This document shows, one piece after another, positions 20,701 to 32,650 of a DNA stretch of 64,000 nucleotides. The notes below the pieces were generated by a model. The model was not told the DNA's origin. It made no database searches and worked only from the letters and a program-made list of their open reading frames with translations. The position numbers and the translations under genes are program-made. Source of the DNA: Onchocerca volvulus (lineage: Eukaryota; Nematoda; Chromadorea; Rhabditida; Onchocercidae); NCBI GenBank assembly GCA_000499405.2, contig HG738137.1, positions 11,076,621 to 11,140,620 of the forward strand. Reading direction: 5' to 3'. Positions within the stretch are counted from its first letter, which is position 1. Each line of letters begins with the position of its first letter.

Positions 20701-23700
20701 TAAAGTGCTGAATCTTCTTGATTTGCGATCTATCCGTCCTGCGTTTGTTTGGGATAGGAATTGAAATCAGCAAATAGAGACATTTTGCTTGGTCATTAGT
20801 TGAGATGAAAAAGAGTTGAAAGATCATTTTTAGATAAATCTTTGATTGTTTTTAATAGAAGACATATATTTATATTACGCAAATTCTTAGCTAAAAATTG
20901 AATGATATAAATTTTGTAAAGAGAAAAAATGGAAAATGTAATACTTTGCAGACATGTAAAGTATATAACATACAAAGCAATCTGTCATTTTGTTTACAGT
21001 GTGAGTTATTATCATGGAACGATAAAAATTTTATTGGTTTGTGGCAAAATTTAACGATTTAAAAGAAACGGAGCTGTAAAATTTTAATGCATTATCAATT
21101 TTAGATCTTTGATATTTGTTTGTTTGTAAGAAGAATTTGATCGTATATTTCTTTTTCGTCAACAAATATATGAATCTTTTTACGAAGCTACAAAATTCAT
21201 TGACGCTTTTCTTCTCATTTAACGAAACATTCATCTTCTCACGTATTATCATGTTTAACACGTCAGATATAACGTACAATAATCTTATCATTGTAGATTA
21301 ATGATTATAAACTTTTTCCTTTTTTTTTTCCGTAATATTTTTTTCCTTCGAATATCAAGTATTATAGTTGTTATCTGAGGAAAGAACTGTAGAGAACTGT
21401 TATTGGGTTTGAGGTCAAAGTATCAACCAATCGTATGTAAACACATGAACAAGGGACAACGTCGAAGTATCCCTTATTTGCATATTTTACTATTGACCAT
21501 TCTCTCGAGAGCGATGATTTGCTGCACCATATCCATCTCTTAATACTTCCTTCTTTTTTATTTAGTTTCAAAATTTAATTGCTTAAGAAATAAAAGTAAG
21601 TTCAGATCAAATGGATCAGATTGGATCAGATCAAAACTAGATCAGATTTTACAACAGCAATTTCTTTTATTTTGCATGTATTTCCATGATATTTTGAATT
21701 GTACAATAAGAAAAACAGAAAACTTAATCCAAATTGACTCATCATTGGTACTTCTTATCAGTAAACTCTATTCGATCAATTTTACGACCAATTTCCAATA
21801 AAATGATGGGATATGAAAAAGAATGGAGGAAAGCTATAGGAGAAATAAAATTATCAAATTGAGAAATGGAAAAGTACCCTGAGGATATTTCAAAATTCTT
21901 CCTTCCTCCTTTCTTTCCTGATATTTGACAGCAAGAAAATAGTTTTTGATTCTCTTTATTAAACGATCAATCAGCGGGGAGTATTTTCGTTCGTTCAATC
22001 ATTTCAATCACGTCAAATCCTTCATTTCATCATGCATTACGTAATTTATATTGTACGATATTTTGATGTTTATTTTGGAAGGAACGAATTTCACAATTTG
22101 ATTTCGTAAATTGACGTAAGAACAAATCTTTGCAAAAGTGCACAAAAAGGAATTATTTACCTCCAAATGATGTAATAGTTGAGAAAGTACACAAAAAGGA
22201 ATTAATTACTTTCAAATGATGTAATAGTCATAGCTACAGTGAATGAATGATTGATTTTCTTTATAAACAAAACATATCAAATCATTTATGCACTTTTAGA
22301 GACTTGAATCACCATTTTGTACCTATTCATCGATCGATTCAAAAATTTGCAATTCTTTCGGTTGGGTGAAAGTAGGGTAGTGTAATTTTTGTTGCTCTGG
22401 AGATTTTCAATATACATGCAAAATGAACGAAATATTTTTTGTTTTTTTTTTTGTTTTATATCATCTCTTTCTAAAATCACGTCACATATATTTTCATTTT
22501 TTTTTTCTGCAAGAAAAAAAAATATTTTGAACTTTTTTTCACTTCTTTTTTCCTTTATTTTTCTTTATTTAAACAAATAAATAGTGCATTTCATAAATTT
22601 TTTTGTTTTTACCGAATCCTTCAAATATTTCTATTTTTGTCCTTTCATCTTTTTCGAAAGTTTAATTTTTTGAATTTATTTATTCATTTTGTATTCTACA
22701 CATTTAAGTATACTTATCCTAGTAGTTTATCCATTATGTTATCTGTAGTAGTAAATCATTATATCCATTACAATGGATATTTCTTACATAAAATGAAATA
22801 CTTTTATAATATAATAGTAATAGTAGGAACAGAATAACATATCTATTACGATATCTGTAGTATTAATAGTAATTATAGTAGAATCTCTTATATTTCATTT
22901 CACATATAAAATAGGTTATCAGCAATATTATGATTTTAATCGTTTATCATCAAAATTCTCGCTGATTGCAATAAATTCGTTATCCTTTTTATCATAAATT
23001 TATTCATTCTTTCAAAATTCATTTATCAAATGAGAAAGGACAACGACATTCGTCCCCAATTAATGTCTGATGCGTACTTTGCATGTTAATATTTGCATGC
23101 ATACCTTTTCTTATGTTATCTTCTCGTTTTAAAGAATAATTCGAAAAATTGTCAATTAACTTTTCTTGTTTTTTTTCTTTTTCTCGTCTCTTTTTGATAT
23201 AACACAGTTTAAAATATTATTAATTTAAGACAGAATTGTCGTTCTTTTTTTTTTTTTTTTTTTATTATTAAATAAAAGAATAAAAATTTGTTAATCACGC
23301 ATTTTTAGCATTTAATTAATTAAAATATTTGTAATATATTTTCAGTAAAGAGATCTCATATAGTTTAAAATTATCAAAATTATAGATGATACGAATTATC
23401 ACTTTTATTTCAAAGAGTTTTTTAACTAAATTTTTTTTTTCTTGGTTGAAAGATCTGTTGTTTAGTAATTTCTAGAACAAAGTTTCTTTTTTTCTTTTTT
23501 TTTCATGACTTTTTTTTTTAAAGCTTTAATAATGAAGGGAAGCCAAGTTTCTTGACAAGCTTTTTGCTTTCTAAACTTTCTTAGGTGAATTATTGCATGG
23601 AAGTTCATTCACCAGTATTATCGCTCATTTTATGCTTAGTAAGAGGATGAATTGAATCTTGTGGAATATTTCTCCTATCCAAATATATTTCTTGTATTTT

Positions 23701-26700
23701 TTCCATCTGTTTACATTCTAATTAAGAATGAAATCCAGTAATTAATTGATCAGATTAAGTTTAACTTTCATTTAATTCCATCTATCTTTTGCGAAGAGAA
23801 TAGTCACAACTCAAAAAGTTGTTATTTGTCATATTCATTTAACGAAGTTATCATTTTCTTCCTTTCACTATCAAATGAAACAAAACTTTGCGTAATTAAT
23901 CGAAGAATTAATTCCAAATTTACAAAAATGTTTTTTAGAATAGACTTATATTCTTTATACTATCTTCTTTTGCACTGTAAAATAATAAATGTCTGATTTA
24001 AACAAATTTTCTTCTTTTTTTTTTTCTTAAAAAGCAATTAAAGCAGTTTTTCAACATATTTTTTACCTATATGGTATTCCAAATAAATATCAAATGTTAT
24101 GATTGAATTATGTTTCAGTTAATTTTTCTATACAAAATAATTATAAAATTGTTGTAGACATATGGTACACATCATTCTTAATAAATATATAGTCCACGCA
24201 AAAATTAAATATTTTTAAAGACTTAAAAATTTATATTTTTCTATTTAATATCAGAAAATATTTAGTAATGATTCACCAAAGTAAGACATCAAATGTCAGT
24301 TAAAGCAGCAAACATTTATATTCATTGGTTCTTGTTTTGGTTGATTCTTGAAACGATACCTATTTGTATGAAGATTAATGGATCTTTCTTTACCGTATTG
24401 ACTAGTACATCAACGAGGAATCGTTTTGTAATCAAATAAATTTCGTTTCTGAGACCGAAAAAGTATTCTTTTATAATTTATTAGCATTTTTTTTAAATTT
24501 ATTTAAGAAGGTTCATGTTAATGTTCTTCATTTTTTTTTTTTTTATTTCCTTCTCGTAACTTTTTTAATCATAGATATTTGTCATCTGTTTCAAATGTCG
24601 AAGATGTCATGTAAATGACAAACAATTTCGGTGATAAATAAAACATCTTATAACAATAATATGCAAAAATTCGCTTACATTCTTTCATATCTAAAAGTTT
24701 GTTTGATAAATTATGATATGTATTATGATAAATTTCTTTTTTAAATACACTAATTGTTTGAAAAGGCAACTATCAAAAAGAAATAATGAAATGTCAACTT
24801 AAATTATTATCATTCAATAAATAGTCAATTAGTGTTTGTTAACATATCAACATTCATTCACTTCTGAACTTATCTGCATCAGTTGATAATCCTTATCATT
24901 ATAAGTATCATTATTACCATACCGTTTGTCTTTTGTTTGATCTTTAATCAATTAAATTTTTGCTGCAATTTCAGAAATTAGTCCTTGCTAATATATTGAA
25001 ATTTTCAATTTCCAGTTTCCTAACTAGATTCCAATATGAGTTCATTTTTTTTTTTTTAATTCGACCTTAAATTTTCATTTTGTAATTTAACATGAATAAT
25101 AATTATACTCTCTTATTCTTTATTTCTTCTCTTTATTAAAAATGTCTCCAAAATGTCATTATGTTATGATCAGCATTTAAAAAAAAAAGTATTAGTTTCC
25201 CTTGTCCTCGTTAGTTATCGATTTGGCCACAACTTTAATTTGCACAATTTTGGCACTTTGCCTTTGTAAATGTTGAGCATTTTATCTCCCATTTTATCCT
25301 GTTTTCGCTTATTTTAATAGATTGAAATTTAAATTTCGATACATGCGAATTCTCTCAAAAAATATACTTCCACCATCGATACTTTTTCATTCTCACATTG
25401 GCTATATTTTTGTTTCAGAAAAATCACCAGCTTCCTAAAACTTATATTTTCGTCAAAATTAGAATTATCTGCTGCTCCTTTTTTATTACCTAAAATTCAT
25501 AAATATCCATCTGAAAAATAAAGAAAGAAAAAATGCTTCTGGAGTTAGCTAGTGCATTTGCCAATCAATTTTCAACCAAAGGATATGGTATTTTTGAAGG
25601 TGGAGACGAGAGACTTCCCCTAAATGATCGTGATTTGGAGAATCGACGCCAAGTAGGTTTCTGGCTCAGCTACATCGGAATCCAACTTTTAAAAAATATT
25701 TCATTAAAATTCGATCAAATATTGTCTTTTCTCAAAAAAAAAAGCATTTTCAGATCGATGAAATCTGTCGTCCGCTAATGCTCAGTGATGATGATTTAAA
25801 GCGAATGATGAGTGAATTGCTTAAAGCAATGGAAAAAGGCCTGGATAGCAAAACTGGTTTGTATTTGCTTTAATTTTTTATGCTTGAAATTTGATAAGAA
25901 TCAAGAAGGATGAGAAAGATAAGGAGAGATTGATCTTTAAAAATGTTTTAAAATCGTAATGAACTTTGCTGAATATGAAGCCAATTTCGATGATAATTAT
26001 CTAAATCGAAATCACTTTTTTATTTAGCAAGTTTTTTTAGACTTGGTTTTATACATTACATATGTGACACGAAAGTGTTGTTGGATTGTAACGTGAAAGA
26101 TATTTTAGACTTTCTTTATATTTTACTCTTATCGCTATTTGATTAATTTTTCAGCGCCATTAGCAGCAGTGAAAATGTTACCTTCCTTTGTTCGTGCCGT
26201 ACCAAATGGTACTGAAGTTGGAAATTTCCTTGCACTTGATCTTGGCGGCACTAATTTTCGTGTTTTGTTAATTAAGTTGAACAGAGGAAATGCTGAAATG
26301 GCAGGAACAATCTTCCGTGTGCCGGATAATATAATGCGCGGTACTGGTGAAGGGGTATGTGAATAATAAAATTCAATTCAATCTTCAAGATTTTTTTAGA
26401 ATATTTTTATACATAGACTATTTCTGTAATCTCTAAATGTCAAGAAACAGTTTATTTAGCTCCTAAAGCAATGATTTTACAGCTTTTCGATCATATCGCG
26501 GATTGCATGGCTCGTTTCATGGAAGAAAAAGATATCAAGAATGCTGGAAAGCTTCCGCTTGGTTTCACATTTTCATTTCCATGCCGACAGGAAGGTCTAA
26601 CATGTGCGAAACTTATCAATTGGACGAAAGGTTTCGGTGCAAGTAACGTTGAGAATAAGGATGTCGTCACATTGTTACGTGAAGCATGCCAGCGTCGTAA

Positions 26701-29014
26701 GGTTCAATTTCATGTATTAAGATGTTAAAAAAGAAAAAAAACTTTATTGTATATGGAATATCACAATTTTCTTTAATTATATAAAAAAAAAATGAAAAAA
26801 TAAATTTTTTTAATTCGCTGCTTATTTCAAAAACTATAAATTCAACATTGACTTCTCAGGATATTGACATCGATGTGGTAGCTGTGCTGAACGATACAGT
26901 TGGTACATTGATGGCTTGCGCATTCAAAGAAAATTCATGTCAAATTGGCGTTATTGTTGGTACAGGCACTAACGCATGCTATATGGAAAAAATTAAAAAT
27001 TGTGAGAAATTCAAGAACATGCATCTAGAAAAAGATGGAATGCCAGATGAGGTATTTTAATCACATTTAATATTTCTAGCAGAAAAAAAAAAAGAAGTGA
27101 AAATCAAACACAGCACTTCACAGATCATGCAGAGAAGGGCAAAAAATCATCTCATAATATTATGAATAAATGAATGAATGAAATCTTTATGGCTAATTTT
27201 AGATGATTATCAATACTGAATGGGGAGCATTTGGAGATGATGGAACTTTGGAATTCTTACGTACGTCTTTCGATCGAGAAGTAGACGAGCAAACGATCAA
27301 TCCTGGCAAACAATTGTAAGATTTGTTTATTTTTTCCTTTTTTCTGTTTTTGTTTTTGTTTTTGTTTTTGTTTGTTTGTTTGTTTGTTTGTTTGTTTGTT
27401 TGAAACTGTAGGTACATTACATGTATACAAATTTTTGACAGTGATTTTTCTCATTTGGTTTGGTTTTTATGTCCAGTGAGACTTGATGATATCTGTCCGA
27501 TCACATAAATTGTATATGGATTGTCTCTCTTGGTATTGTCACTTTTTATTAGAGTTGCAGTATCTTGTGATGCCAACAATTCGTTGAAGCAGCATTTTAG
27601 CTCATTTACGTTGAAACGCAGCGTTTAAGCTCATTTGTGGACTTTATCTATGTAAAATAGAATTCCATTTGGTCAAGTTTACAAATATTTCGCAACTTCT
27701 TGACAACACACTGTAACTTTGTGAACTATCTGTCGTCCAGAGAAGAAGTGTGTGTTGCTTTCTGTTGATCATCCTATCGAGTAAATTGGCATGGCAAAAA
27801 GCTTTTTCAGTTAGGGATTTCAATTCTAAAATGTTTTTCGGCATGCATTACAGGAGCTTGTGCTTAGTGGACTCGCAGTTAGGCAGGCTCACTGCAGCGG
27901 CGATGTTTTCGAAGCCTGTATTTGCGTGATTTCTACGGGCAAAAGCATCAATTGACGCCGCTGCAAACTTTTTTCTGGCTGCGAGTTGCTTTAGACGTAC
28001 ACACTCACATACTGCCTGATTATTTCTTCTTTTCGGTACTGTGTGAGTTGCCAAAAAAGCAGTGAAAAAGGCCGGTAAGGAACTGCAGAATCTTGGTCAC
28101 AGCATTAAGAAATTTTCAAAATAATTCAAATTCAAAAAAATTCTGACAAAAACTTTCAATCTTTTTTTTCCAAAAGCATTTTTTTCTGTGGATTGAAATT
28201 CTATACTGAAAAAAATTTTTCTTTCGAATTTTCAATACATTTTACATGAAAAGCGGGCAGGCTTTGATATACGTTGTGACCTGTTCTGCAAGTAACCGTT
28301 AAGTTAATGGTATGAAAACAAAGAAATGTAGCTGTTTAATAATTGAGATTTACAGATTCGAAAAAATGATCTCGGGTATGTATATGGGCGAAATTGTTCG
28401 TGTCATTCTAGCTCACCTGGCACGCCAGAATCTTCTTTTCAATGGCGACTATGAGGCCATTTCAAAACCACATTCATTTCCGACTAAATATGTTTCTGAA
28501 GTTGAAAGGTATGACTTGAAGATGTCGGTTAATCTGTGAAAATCAAAAGATTATGATCCTTACAAAAAATCTTGTACAGCATTAAGCTATGTCTAGTTAC
28601 ATCAAAAATTTAAATTCAGAAATTCGAATTTACACTTTTTTTTGTTGCGTAAGTCAAATATGATTCGTATCATTTCAAAAAAAAAGAAACTTGTGTTGTA
28701 TTTTTTGAATGTTTATATTATATTGCATAAGAATACGTTTTTAGAGAAATTATGGAAGACGAAGAGCGGACTTTCTCTAAAACAATGCAGATTTTAGAAG
28801 AAATTGGAACTGAACAAGTATCAGTCGCTGATTGCATCAATGTTGCATACGTATGCTCTCTTGTTAGTACACGGTAAATTGCTTGTACTCTTGCAAAATT
28901 TCATATACATTTAAATTACATTTTAACAGAGTATGAATTAATTTTAATTAAATTTCTAAGATCTCTGAAAATTTCCAAAATCTTCTAAACTTTTTTTTTT
29001 TTGATGGCTTTACC

Positions 29015-29060
<46 letters not shown>

Positions 29061-29654
29061 TTACTTAAAGAATGAAATGTACTGTTTCAGAGCTGCATAT
29101 CTATGTGCTGCTGGCATAGCAACATTGCTGAATCGAATGGAAAAACCATTTGTAACCGTTGGTGTTGACGGTTCTGTGTATCGATTTCATCCGACTTTCC
29201 CGCGTCTCCTTGATGAAAAAATTGAACAACTGATCGATAAAAAATTGAAGGTATTTTATTTGTACTTTTTTTTGAGATAATCAATTAATATATTACCAAG
29301 TAATTAAAATTCGTTGTTAATGATGAAAGAATTTCTATGTTAAATTTGCAACTGCTTTTTCTGATCGTCTTTTAGTCATAATGAAATGAGAATTTTGAAA
29401 GAAGAAAAGGATGAAGAGAAAATGGAAGCCCGAAGATTATTACTTGAAATTTTAACCAGTTTTTTTGTTCAAAGATTGAAAAATATTCACTCTCTATAAA
29501 CCCACTATATTTTGTTTCGTTTGCATAAACTGCAGTTTTCTTGCAGTATCAATTAATGCTGTCAGAAGACGGAAGCGGTCGTGGAGCAGCGCTAGTAGCA
29601 GCAGTTGCATCGCGAATCAGAAATGAAAGTTATTCACACACGCCTGATGAATGA
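17734..29654 (+). CDS. hxk: Hexokinase (two alternative first exons)
   Basis: Phosphorylates glucose with ATP, the first step of glycolysis. Alternative first exons are 17734-17847 (38 residues, basic, starting MATKKFSNN) and 25533-25652 (40 residues, starting MLLELASAF). Shared exons are 25754-25856, 26155-26354, 26483-26701, 26860-27051, 27203-27315, 28356-28508, 28745-28873, 29091-29250 and 29547-29654. Both first exons end in phase 0, giving 496 and 498 residues, a single-domain 50-kDa enzyme. In the 498-residue form, motifs are [11 protein letters not shown] (about 101-111), LGFTFSFP (167-174, hexokinase signature), NDTVGT with the catalytic Asp (about 226), VGTGTNACY, and the nucleotide-binding VGVDGSVYR (about 433). 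No second hexokinase repeat is present. Each first exon has its own upstream acceptor-like site, suggesting two promoters. Confidence 0.95.
19993..20014. repeat. Perfect 10-bp inverted repeat
   Basis: ATTGTCACAT, two spacer bases, then ATGTGACAAT, a perfect dyad in the first intron of hexokinase. The core GTCACAT..ATGTGAC could be a dimeric transcription-factor site. It lies in a relatively GC-rich island. Function is inferred only. Confidence 0.85.
25409..25418 (+). promoter_or_regulatory. Probable acceptor (trans- or cis-splice) before the downstream hexokinase start
   Basis: TTTTTGTTTCAG ends at 25418, 114 bp upstream of the ATG at 25533. No in-frame ORF links it to coding sequence, so it would define a 5' UTR or a leader acceptor for the second isoform. 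Confidence 0.45.
27346..27402. repeat. (TTTTTG)n/(TTTG)n microsatellite
   Basis: Short tandem units of TTTTTG followed by TTTG, just inside the sixth shared intron of hexokinase. Confidence 0.9.
27848..28054 (-). other. Antisense ORF in a less AT-rich island within a hexokinase intron
   Basis: A 68-codon ORF (begins [15 protein letters not shown], ends KHKLL) read opposite to hexokinase. It is basic, rich in Ala/Asn/Arg, and sits in an island clearly richer in G+C than the surrounding intron. It is not recognised. It could be an exon of a nested gene, a decayed transposon fragment, or chance. Confidence 0.25.
29018..29057. repeat. Poly-T tract (40 nt)
   Basis: Homopolymer run in the intron before the ninth hexokinase exon (29091-29250). 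Confidence 0.9.
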
Positions 29655-31944
29655 ATTTTTTGGCGCATATTTTACTCTAATATTTGCAAATTATGGGTGC
29701 TAACTCAAAATTTGTTTCATTTGTTAATTTATGTAGAATTCATTCATCGATATTTCTTATTTATGCATGCATTTTTGGCTCATATTTAAAATTAGCGGCA
29801 AAATTAGCAACAATAGCAGCGAATTCACAAATCAGTTTTTCGGACGATTCATATTCGTATTGCAATTCATAACTTTAGATTGTAATTTTCTTTTGATTTC
29901 CAAAAATTGGTTTATAATTTCCGCTTAATTTTGACAAATTTCCCTCATGAATTATTGTTTCACCTCCGATATATACATAATTTTTATGTCACCCATATTG
30001 ATTGTACTATCGATCGAAATTGTAAAAGAAGTTTCAGTTTTAGAATACGTAGGGAAATTTTTTTTTTGAATATTCATCTTTTTCTTTTTTTAAAAAAAAA
30101 AGAAAACTATCTTAAATATCAAAAAAGAAATTTTGGAAAATGAAATAAATTTTTATACATTTTTTCGATATCTTCTTCTGTCATAATTTATCTTTTCAGA
30201 ATTTCCGACATTATGTCGGAATTATTCATCCGATATTAAATCAGTAGTTGTTTGTCGAATACTCATTATGTCAACATTTACTCAAATATTATCCCATGCT
30301 GCAATTCTGTGTTAAGCTGTTCAAAATTTTTATCCACACATATGATATATGTGGGAAAAAACATTGGCTTCGCTTTATTCATCTTTGAATTGATAATGTT
30401 TATCTTATATATTTATGATTTTTTTTTTTCTTAATATGCAAGGAAATGATTTAATTAACAAAATGTTTTTTATCGATTGTTTGTTTAATCGTGAAAAAAA
30501 AAGGTAACCATTAGAGTTTTAGATTGATATCGCATATCTTTGTTTTTTTTCTTACACTTGTATAATTTCACATTTCATTAGTCCTATCTTTTTCGATATT
30601 TTACCTGCATTGTAGTAGTTATCAGTATAACAGAACAATTTATATATCATCAACAGAGATAATGTTGACTTTCCTGAAATGGTTAAATTAAATTTTTATT
30701 TCTTTTCTGTAGCACGACATTTCCCTCAAGTCAGTATATTGTTTCCACTTTTTTTTTTTTTCTCGAATTAGGCGTTCAGCTTTTTCTTTTTTTCTTATCA
30801 AAATCTCCCATAGGTTTAAATTTCCTATATCTTATTATAAACACAATAAAGAATGTTTAGTTTTTTTTTTTTTTTCTCTCATTAAAGTAGATGTAAATTT
30901 TGTGTAAAAGCTCGAGTTTGTCTTCGTGAATCGTAGACAACTTTCAATTGCATGTGTCAAAATCTTGATGTCATCAAATAGAAGAACCAAACCAAAAAAT
31001 TTAAGAACAAAGAAAGTGAATTAGATACCGTCTGAAAAAGTTGAAGAAGCTTTGATCTTCTACTAAAGGCGTCATTTCTCGGGTTTTTATAGATTTACGA
31101 TGAAGAAAAAAGAGATTTATGAATTTGCGTCTCAATTTTTTCAGTGATTCCCTTGACTAATGAAGAGAATCAGTTTCCGAACTATGAAATAATTATTGTA
31201 TGATAAAAACAGATAATTTTGCACTAATCTGAGGGAAAAATATGGTATAATATGGTGGTGATATCGAGCAATTGTCACGATTTCGTGATCTGTATTGAGA
31301 GATTTCTAAACATTTATTTAGCTCATTAATAATCTTATCATCTAAATATCACAAATGATGAATATTTGGAATTGCAAAAAATTTCAATTTCTTTGCTTAG
31401 AAAGTTCATCAGTTTATGGATTCGGATGATATCAAATTTCAAATTATCCAATTAAAACTGTCAGAGTTTTCTCCATCAATGAACATAGAAAATCTCCATG
31501 AAATAATTTTTTTTTTTTCAAATGTTAATGTCGCGAAATTTGAATGTTGTAAATCGGAGCGGTCTATGACACTAAGATATGAAATACCTTATTAGGGTAA
31601 AGTAAAATAGAATACAATACGTTTATTCTAGAATATATGAATTCTATATAGAATTCGTCTAATAAATTCGTGGACACAAAAGATAAAGAAATTGAAGAAA
31701 ATGGGAGGAGTTCTTGAATGGTCGTGGATTCGTCGAGAAAAAACCGTGTCGTCATCGTCGCAAAAAAGTTAACAATGATTTTTAAATCGTCGGCTGCCGA
31801 TTACTTCACTTTGGTCTAAGCCTTGGCGCTATCTGAATCTCATCAATCAAGGACGAAGTTTCATCAAATCAAAGTGAGCGCGATTTTTCGATCATTCATC
31901 ATTTCCCTCAATTTTTTTTTTTCGGTTATTTCGATAGTTACATA
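29655..31944. other. Intergenic region up to the retrotransposon
   Basis: AT-rich, with no supported gene. The last 200 bp (about 31740-31940) are less AT-rich and may be old promoter sequence of the electron-transfer flavoprotein gene, now separated from it by the insertion. The final five bases, ACATA at 31940-31944, are the left target-site duplication. Confidence 0.5.
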
Positions 31945-32573
31945 TGTCGTGAGTTTTTGTCGAATTCGTTGAAGGTAATGTCAATAGTAGTAAAATACAG
32001 CTAATATTTCGATTGAGGTTGTTAGAAGAACTTGGTTAAGTTGAAGCGAAATATAAATAAATTGTTGAAAGGAATAGTGAGTGGTTGAGTAGGATCAAGA
32101 AAAATAAGTTGAAAGTTGAAGCGAATCTGGAGTTGTGATGTGTGTAGAAAACTGTGAGAAGCGTGGAGTTGACGGTAGGGTTTTATTTCATATAAAATGA
32201 TCTCTCGTTCAATTCAATAAAGCTTATAAAGATTAACAAGTGGGAGTGGATAAGTTTCACATCTGGTTTCCAAATGGGAAGATTAAGAAGTGAAAATGAA
32301 TATAAATGTAAATTTAATACAATTAGCGGTTGATATCAAAGGAGATTACTGTATGATATAAATATATAGATGTGAATATGGAAATTAGAATTGTACATAT
32401 GCGAACATAGATATATGAAATTCACATATGTGATAATGGTTAAATGAGATGCACATATGTGTGGATGGATGAATGACATGTACATATGTGATTATCGGCT
32501 AACATCAAAAAAATTGAAATCAAATCTTAAAGAATTTTGTCGGAGTTTCGCGAGATCAAAAGAATTCGCGACA
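31945..32573 (-). repeat. 3' LTR of the BEL/Pao element
   Basis: 629 bp, TGTCGTGAG at one end and TTCGCGACA at the other, giving a 5-bp terminal inverted repeat TGTCG/CGACA. On the element's strand the internal sequence just before it is TTTTGGGAG, a short polypurine-like end as expected before a 3' LTR. Confidence 0.95.
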
Positions 32574-32650
32574 CTCCCAAAAGGAGGAGAGAGGAAGAAA
32601 TTAGGAAGGAAGTTGAAATGAACTGTTTTCAGGTGTGTAGGAAAAAGTAT

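Larger units (their letters stand above)
17848..25532. other. Long first intron of hexokinase, possible internal regulatory region
   Basis: About 7.7 kb spanned only by the transcript from the upstream start. It is mostly AT-rich. The interval of about 19120-20100 differs: it is C-rich on the plus strand, poor in stop codons, and ends with a less AT-rich block containing a 10-bp inverted repeat. No exon could be supported. Confidence 0.5.
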
